Positions 57,452-64,000 of a stretch of DNA of 64,000 nucleotides are shown here, piece by piece. The notes under the pieces were generated by a model. It worked only from the letters and a program-made list of their open reading frames with translations. It had not been told where the DNA came from and did no database searches. The DNA is taken from NCBI GenBank assembly GCA_009363875.1, contig CM018683.1, positions 43,855,815-43,919,814 on the forward strand, in the 5' to 3' direction. The position numbers and the translations under genes were made by a program. The DNA comes from Mikania micrantha. Its lineage: Eukaryota; Streptophyta; Magnoliopsida; Asterales; Asteraceae. Each line of letters begins with the position of its first letter. The stretch's first letter is position 1.

Positions 57452-59107
57452 GGTGATTGGACTAGATTTTAAGATATATGTTGTTGTTGCTGCTGCTGCT
57501 CTATAAAATTACCTGTGTAATATACGGATCTATAAGCTAATATATATAAAAGATGCTAAAATAAAAATTATATTTTGCCCAAAAAGTCTAAAAAATATTT
57601 ATAAAACTCTTGAAACCGGCTCAAATAAACTCCGATTGAACTCATTCTAATGAAGTTAGAACCGTATTGTCAAACTTTACAATATTAGCTTTTAAGTTTA
57701 AGCTTTAACATCTAGTTTTAAAGTTTAGGTTTTAGAGTTTTTTTTTAACTTTTATATTTTATCTTTATAACAATACTATACTCAAATTAAATATAATAAA
57801 TTCTCTATTTTATGGTGTATATTTTTTAAAAAAAAATTGATTAAGCTTTTAAAAGTTTTCGATTTTTTTAAAAAAAGGTGGTTGATTTCAACAAATGTAG
57901 GCAATTATTTTTTGCCATTTTAGCTTTAATTTACGCATGTTTTAAATAAAATATGGGGATCACTAAATCTTAACCATTTATTTTTTTTGATTAAGGGTAG
58001 AGATTCTTTCCTATACTTCTCACGTTAATAACCCTTTTTATTTGATCCGGCTCCTATATATACATAACATCCAATTCAACATTACAATTGATAATCCAAA
58101 ATACACAACATTGTTTATTATTTGTTAACTAGGTCCACTAATACCTAGCATATGTCTTCATGTTCTTCAATCAACCTTTCACATAGTAGAATAAATTTGA
58201 TCAACTATTTGCATAGTTGGTGAGCATTGATAGAAGTTATAAAATATATAAATAAAGAGAGGCAATACAAAGTCTAAATGTTAATAAGCCTAAGTCTATG
58301 ATCTTACAAGTATTTTAGAAGCATGCTAAACCTAAAAATTCATAACAAGTTATCACAAGTATTTGTCATTCAATCATGTTTAAGTAATCCAATTCTTTCC
58401 AATGTTCTTTATCCTTAACAATTGCCCTCAAACATGTAATATAACATAACATATAAATCAAGGTTTGCAAGACCTTAATTAAGTTAGTTAATCTACAAGT
58501 TTGAAAATGTACACATTTCACCTTTCTAGCACAAAGACCAAAGTCTAAGCAAAGAAGGTATGTAACCACTCTTAGGCTACTTTTGTGTATAATGAATAAG
58601 AATACAATAATTCTAAGTCATCACATGTTCTATCATCCAAGTAATTCATATAACACTTAAAGCCAATGTACCAAACTAAGTAATTGCATCATGTTTTGAC
58701 TCTAAGAATACATTGAGTTGAAATAAGACATATGTGAGATTCCCAAAACTTATAAAAGTAGAAAAGGAAAGTATGAGAATAGCTCACATATCAAGCTTTG
58801 ATCACAAGATGTTCTTGAGTAAGGATGGAGGTTTGTGAAGTCACAATTCACCCTATATTGTAATATGATTTTTGTATAAGTTCTAGAGTTCATATGAACC
58901 TATAAAGCCTATGACATTTCTAATGGATCTTCCAAAAGGCAATCCATAATTTAGAATTCCTAAATCCGTCTTTAATAAATTTTAAATAATTATAAAAGAA
59001 AATATTTAATTAATATTTTTTCTGTACCCAAATGCTTATATAGATATTATTTTATTTGTATAAAACAAATAAAATATTTCTATAAGTTTTTGTAACTCAA
59101 ATCTTTG

Positions 59108-59108
<1 letters not shown>
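55617..59108. other. AT-rich intergenic region with microsatellites
   Basis: No gene supported. It holds (TA)n at 56228-56281 and (AAT)n at about 57380-57450. A 32-bp direct repeat AAGGTGATTGGAC(G/T)AGATTTT plus AAGATATATG lies on both sides of the (AAT)n run. A roughly 60-bp direct repeat containing TGAAACCGGCT and AACTCCGATTGAAC lies at 56162-56221 and 57587-57648. Short minus-strand frames at 55788 and 58366 show no domain. Confidence 0.5.

Positions 59109-59176
<68 letters not shown>
59109..59176. repeat. (TA)n microsatellite, left of Helitron
   Basis: A (TA)n run of about 33 units, cut by the Helitron end. The run resumes at 62397-62455. Confidence 0.9.
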
Positions 59177-59177
<1 letters not shown>

Positions 59178-59298
59178 TAGGTTAAAAACCCGTGTGTTAC
59201 ACGGGATTGGGTTATAAAAAATAATTCAACTAAAATATATTTACAATGAATTACATAACCTATCATAAACAAATACATTTTACAATCACAAATACATA

Positions 59299-59403
59299 TT
59301 ATAAATCTCTAAAAACTTCTTTGTATACTACATTGGACGTCATGCTAGTAACATTACCGCCATCCCTGCTCTTAACTCTCGATAAAGCAACGTACAGTTG
59401 AAT
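59299..59403 (-). pseudogene. Helitron RepHel helicase, C-terminal remnant
   Basis: The minus strand encodes QLYVALSRVKSRDGG...NVVYKEVFRDL followed by a stop. QLYVALSRVKSRDG is the signature motif VI of the PIF1-like helicase domain of plant Helitrons, and VYKEVF the usual last residues. The rest of the 1300-residue-class protein is absent, so this Helitron copy is non-autonomous. Confidence 0.8.
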
Positions 59404-60415
59404 CCACAAGATTATAAACATCATGTAGCTAATAGATGATGTGATCATATTATACAAAATCTAACCGAAGATCCTGTGCAACTTTAAGACATCCATCTGA
59501 GAAACATAACTTCTTATCTCTTACTATTTAACTTAACCATTAATCCTTAAATTTATTGTTTATTTTCTAAAAATTCTTCTCATTCTCCACCACTGTTTCT
59601 ATATTATTTTATTGTTATTTGTTTCTCTTTCATTTAAAATCAATAATTGATTTAACAGGTCAAACTCAAAAAAATCAAGCATAAATTGATTTTTATAAAC
59701 TTAACAAAAAAAAAATTGAAACCAATTGATTGGGTGAAACCCCAAAATCCATGACAACATTATGCAATAACTTTAACTCACAATCTCAATGGTAACATAA
59801 TTTGGAAGTCTAAATGAATATAAGCTGCAAGATTTGTTTGAAAACCTGATGCATACTTATGATCAATTTGCATACTCTTTCAAAGCATTTATACAAAACA
59901 TACAATACAAGTATCAAATTACAAAGAGAAATGCAATTGTGAAGGATGCAAATATCAGCAAATCCCTTCAGTAACCAATGCATTAGCAAACATTCATAAT
60001 TAGTTTTTTAAAAAATGAACCAAGCGAAGGTATAAAATTGACGAAAAGAAACAGCGGAAAAAGGATATGAAATGTTTAAAGGCTAAACAAAATGTTCTTA
60101 AAATGAAACTTAAAAGTATTTGTAAGACTGTGAATCAAGTTGACAAATAAACAAAAAAAATTATATGAAAATCATAGAAAGCATGTCATTGGTAGAAAAT
60201 GAATGCAAGTTGCTACTTTTGAGTTTTGAAATATGAAATGTGCTCTAATTAAGACAAAGTAAATTAATATTGAAATACAATTTGTTTCTGAATTACTATG
60301 ACCACATATACAATGCAAAGATAATCATATAAATGGGGTGCCAGTCTTCAAGATACTCAAATTTATGAAGGCTGGTCTTACTTTGACACTATACTATTAG
60401 ATTTAGAGTTGTTAC

Positions 60416-61085
60416 CTCATTTCAAGCTCATTTAAAAGATTATGCAGTTGTCTGAGTAAATATGGTAATTGCAGCTTGCCATGGTCATGGATCCATCTCA
60501 TTTCACACAACTCTGCAAAATTAGAAAAATGATAAGCATTTGACATAATTAATATGAAAAAAAAATGATTAAAGACCATCATATCATACCCATGTATAAT
60601 CGAGTGCCAAGAATGCATATTCAATTACTTAACAAAATTACTCACCTTAAATAACATTCAATTTGGTTTCTAGCACTAATTCTCAAAGTATGTTCATGTG
60701 CTTATGCAGGTAACATAACAACCCTAGGACAAAACTCGGACTGCCCATTAATTGACTTTCTTTAGATTTCCCTCTTTACATACTTGCTTCAAGCAAAGCA
60801 ACTTGCTCCAAGCATAGCAACTTGCAGATGACTACGTACTTCAGATACTTTTCATGTAGCTTTTGACAACAATCTAAGCTTCCAACCTGCACTGAATCAC
60901 AAATTTAATTCTTAAAAATATGTTTGTTTCTTTAAATTAAAAATGGTCAAACCAAAAACATAGAGAGAAAAAATCAATTCAAAGTCTCATATTGATATCA
61001 TACCTTATCTTTAGGAGCAATCCCAATTGCTTTCCCAAGAATCCACAAAGCACCAGAAAGATTTAACTGTTTGATTTCAAGCTAA
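60416..61085 (-). pseudogene. Exon-like segments inside the Helitron (possible captured gene fragment)
   Basis: Three minus-strand blocks have good splice borders. Block 61085-61004 (IKQLNLSGALWILGKAIGIA) ends AAG|GTATGA. Block 60886-60776 (VGSLDCCQKLHEKYLKYVV) is preceded by GTGCAG and ends in a stop. Block 60512-60416 (ELCEMRWIHDHGKLQLPYLL) is preceded by CTAATTTTGCAG and followed by GTAACA. I do not recognise the parent gene. Coding-like composition and splice sites suggest host exons picked up by the Helitron. Confidence 0.4.
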
Positions 61086-62395
61086 GCATCCATTTCAACA
61101 AAGCTTACTATGTAATATATATAGAAAAATCCTTAGAAGATAATAGAAATAGTACAAGTGACTCTTGCATACGATTTAAAAAATAAAAAAATGAAACCAA
61201 TTACCCAAATTCACAAATTCCATTTAGCAATTTTTAAGAAAAATTGGATCTTCAATTTCATCTATTAATATATCTTCATCTATCATTTACTTTTGCAACG
61301 ACCATAACTTACTTATATTTATAGAATTATTTGGGTCCTAGCTACGCCCTGGTATTTCTATAATTTTTCATGCTTGCTTCATAAAGTAGAACTAAATAAA
61401 TTAGGGTTCAATGGACCCAAATTAGGGTCCAAGACCACCGTCAAATGAGAGTTAGGATAAAAAAATTAAAAAAAAAAATCAGAAAAAAAGTTCAAAATTT
61501 TCTTCCAGCCATCTATATAGAACTTAAAACAGCAAGATTAAAAAATTAAATAGAATCAAAAAATCAAGAACACCCATGATCTTTAACAACATTTCGACAA
61601 ATTCATAACTTTGACCATAAAGAGCCATTATTTGGAATTAAAACAATTGCTTACAGTCGCCTTCTCATCAACAAACCGTTTTCTCAATAAATCATTAACC
61701 CCACCATCTTCTCCAAACACCATTAGGGTTAACAATTGTTAACTAAATTGATGAACGACAAAAACAAAACAACCAACTTGCTCTCTTATTCAAAGTTTGG
61801 TGGTCGAAGTGAGCAAGTCGAATTGAAACAAATTAGGGTTAAGGCTTTTAGGGTTTAGAAATCAAACCTGTGGTATACTTGAGTTGAATTGAATCCAGTA
61901 GGAACCTGAATCAAAATGCTCGCGAAGAAAGAGATTAGATCGAAATACCGATAAAGAATTTTTAGGTCGTGAAATCAAACACATGGCATACTTGTAGTCA
62001 AAGTGAATCTAACCTAAATAGATGGAGAAGAACCCTGAATCAAAATTTTCGGTAAAAAACAGAAGAGATCGAAATGCTGAATAAGAGTTTTAAGTTTTAA
62101 AATCAAACCTGTGGAATTGAATTTCTTGTTTTAAAATTGAGACCCAGCTGAAAGTTATGGGGCTTAAGAAATTACCGAAGGTATTCTGTTAGGGTAAACG
62201 AAAGAATAGGGCAATTAATATATTTTTATTATTGAATTAAAATTAATGTTAAAAAATTTTAAAATAGATTTAACAGGTTAATGACAAGTGGCATTTTTAA
62301 TTTAAGAATTATTGTGGTAACGACACGTGTCAACTTTAAAGAAAGGATTGATATGGTGATGACACATAGGTAAAAAAATCTTCCTTTATTATAAA

Positions 62396-62397
<2 letters not shown>

Positions 62398-62447
<50 letters not shown>

Positions 62448-62455
62448 TATATATA
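62398..62455. repeat. (TA)n microsatellite, right of Helitron
   Basis: Continuation of the (TA)n tract cut by the Helitron. Confidence 0.85.
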
Positions 62456-63781
62456 GTTTTCATGTCTTCACAACTTGATAATAATCTAGATAATACTATA
62501 TTAAAAATAGTCCATAAAATATTATTCTATATTATTATAATGTGTTTCAGAAAGTTAAAGTAAATAAATTCAAAAATATATGTATATGTATTTTCTTAAA
62601 ATCTTTATATGTTTAAAAACTATATTTAAAACTAAATTTAACGAATTTAAAAAAAATATTTTTTTAATAAAACTGATTATATTATCATCAAAATGAATTC
62701 GAAAAATATAAAATAATATTTTGAATTTTTAAAATATTTTTATATCAAAACATTACTTTTTAAAATTTATTTAAACAATAAAAATATATATATTAATAAA
62801 ACTAAAGTCGAAATATTCTTCAAACTTTTCGTGAATGTTTATAAACATGTTCTATGATTTCTGTAATTTTTTTAGAATTTTTTTAAAATGTTATAATATA
62901 TTTTATACATTTATAGCTAGTTATATATCAACAAAAAAACAATAAAAATAAATTCTGAAAAATTCTAATATTTGTACTAAATATTTATAATGATTATTCA
63001 TAATTTTTGTAAATTTTTCAAAATTTTAAAATTAATTTGATATTTTTAGTATATTTTAAACCATTTAATTAAAATTTAAATAGTAAAATAAAAATTCTGA
63101 TTTTTTTTTTGTACAGAATTTTTGACTTTTTTGAATTTTTGGGGTTGATTTGGATAGTGAAATGAAAAAAATAACTAAATTTGGGTTTAATGTCAAAAAG
63201 CAGTCAAGCAGGATTCGAACCCGAGACAATGTATTTCAAATTCTCCACCTAACCACAAAGGCATCTTGTTTCCATTGAACTGAATTCTTTTAAAAATAAA
63301 AAATCACATTCAATCCCAAATTTGCTATGAACCCTAGATCGAATCCGTTCCAAATCCTGTTAAAATGATTATTGTGAGAGTCTAAAACCATAGGGCTTTT
63401 GATCTACAACCTAAATTGAATCTAATGACACTAGAATTAGCGAGTTGATGAAGTATTGAGCGAATACCGATCACTCTTGGTCGAGGTCCCTTCTTGAGCC
63501 AATTTCTTGAGTTTTGCTTGATTCCAGAGAGAGTTTCTAGTGTGGTTTGATTCGAAATGATAAAATAAATAAAACCCATATGATTATGGGGTTATTAAGA
63601 CCAAAATGTTCGAATATGATTATAGGTTTAACGTTACGGTTTGGGTTAATCAAACGACGAAAATAAGCTAGGAACGTTAGAAATCCAATTTGGATCATGG
63701 GGCATCAAAAACCAATTCGTTTATCACATTAATAGGTGATTAAAAGCCCTTGCCGGCGTTGGCCGGACTACGATGACATAG
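62456..63781. other. AT-rich region and old LTR-like sequence
   Basis: 62456-63100 is extremely AT-rich with nothing recognisable. From about 63170 the sequence looks like a decayed gypsy LTR on the minus strand (AACCCTAG words, tRNA-like segment). The minus strand at 63260-63195 has TTTGTGGTTAGGTGG, GGTTCGAATCC (63221-63211) and TTTTT. The small minus-strand frame at 63382-63579 has no domain. Confidence 0.45.
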
Positions 63782-64000
63782 TGTCACACCCCGAATGACA
63801 GCGGAATATATTAGGGCGCGATTGTGATTGTTCATAACTCATGGCGCTACTTTGTAAGTTTCAGTATTTACACATTTAATTAATTCAAAACACAATATTG
63901 ATTTAAACATAAAATTTAATCACAAAACAAATCCGCACATTACCTCATGAATTGATACAAAAACTTGTTTAATGTTTTAACAAGGTCCAAAGTTCCTAAA
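63782..64000 (-). repeat. Start of another gypsy-type LTR, cut by window end
   Basis: TGTCACACCCCGAATG begins abruptly after GACATAG. This is the outer end of a minus-strand gypsy LTR, like TGTCACACCCCC of element 2. Only 219 bp are visible. Confidence 0.6.

Larger units (their letters stand above)
59177..62397 (-). mobile_element. Helitron inserted in a (TA)n tract
   Basis: On the minus strand the 3' terminus is CCCGTGT-AAC-ACACGGG (59205-59189, a perfect 7-bp stem), then TTTTTAAC and CTAG, followed by host T. This is the canonical Helitron 3' end (hairpin then CTRR, A|T target). The 5' end near 62397 reads TTTATAATAAAGGAAGATTT, a common plant Helitron start, though the leading TC seems mutated. 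Both sides are (TA)n. Inside are the C-terminal end of a Helitron helicase and exon-like segments. Confidence 0.78.

Noticed and set aside
60412..60624. Independent small gene on the minus strand
   Set aside because: A splice acceptor (TTTTGCAG) lies inside the frame and the block is within a Helitron; better read as an exon-like fragment.

Overview
This window is nuclear DNA from a flowering plant. Two ordinary plant genes are present (a CCAAT-box factor NF-YC and an intron-containing heavy-metal-associated isoprenylated protein, HIPP). They sit among plant-type Ty3/gypsy chromoviruses primed by initiator tRNA-Met, a plant L1-like LINE, a Helitron and several hAT and PIF/Harbinger MITEs. LTR style (TGTCACACCCC or TGTGACAATCC ends) and MITE types resemble Asteraceae, but that is a low-confidence guess. 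No bacterial, organellar, CRISPR or rRNA signal was seen.

Layout. 1-7645: gypsy element 1 (+), 5' LTR cut by the window edge, coding region broken. 7646-23499: the gene-bearing part. NF-YC (-, CDS 10111-10869, 5' UTR intron, first exon near 12586-12845) is surrounded by three small transposons, in its 3' flank, its leader intron and just upstream of its TATA box. HIPP (-, three exons, 16044-17717) follows. The spaces hold hAT elements with recognisable target duplications, two PIF/Harbinger-type MITEs with TAA duplications, a 12-bp minisatellite and old LTR-like pieces. 23500-55616: a nested transposon complex. A LINE (5' end 36948, ORF1, RT part 52326-54166) is bracketed by two copies of a 1.45-kb repeat that carries the LINE 3' end. 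The left copy is split by a very young gypsy element 2 (24602-36605, -, target duplication GATCC). LINE ORF1 is split by a solo LTR (38555-41472, target duplication ACAAC) and by gypsy element 3 (41489-52325, +). The right LTR of element 3 and part of the LINE have been removed by one deletion. 55617-59176: AT-rich spacer with microsatellites. 59177 to about 62397: a Helitron (-) inserted in a (TA)n tract, keeping the C-terminal end of its helicase and carrying exon-like segments. 62456-64000: old LTR-like sequence and the start of another LTR.

Most unusual content. Elements 2 and 3 belong to one gypsy family with three non-standard parts. First, an extra acidic, coiled-coil ORF lies between the 5' LTR and gag, followed by a conserved branch-point/acceptor-like signal just before the gag start. 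Second, the polypurine-tract module is duplicated, one copy after pol and one at the 3' LTR. Third, the LTRs carry tRNA-like segments with an intact B box and a T-run. The split 1.45-kb repeat also gives a natural empty site proving the insertion point of element 2.

All statements come from reading the sequence by eye. Identities and age ratios are by-eye counts, not computed alignments.
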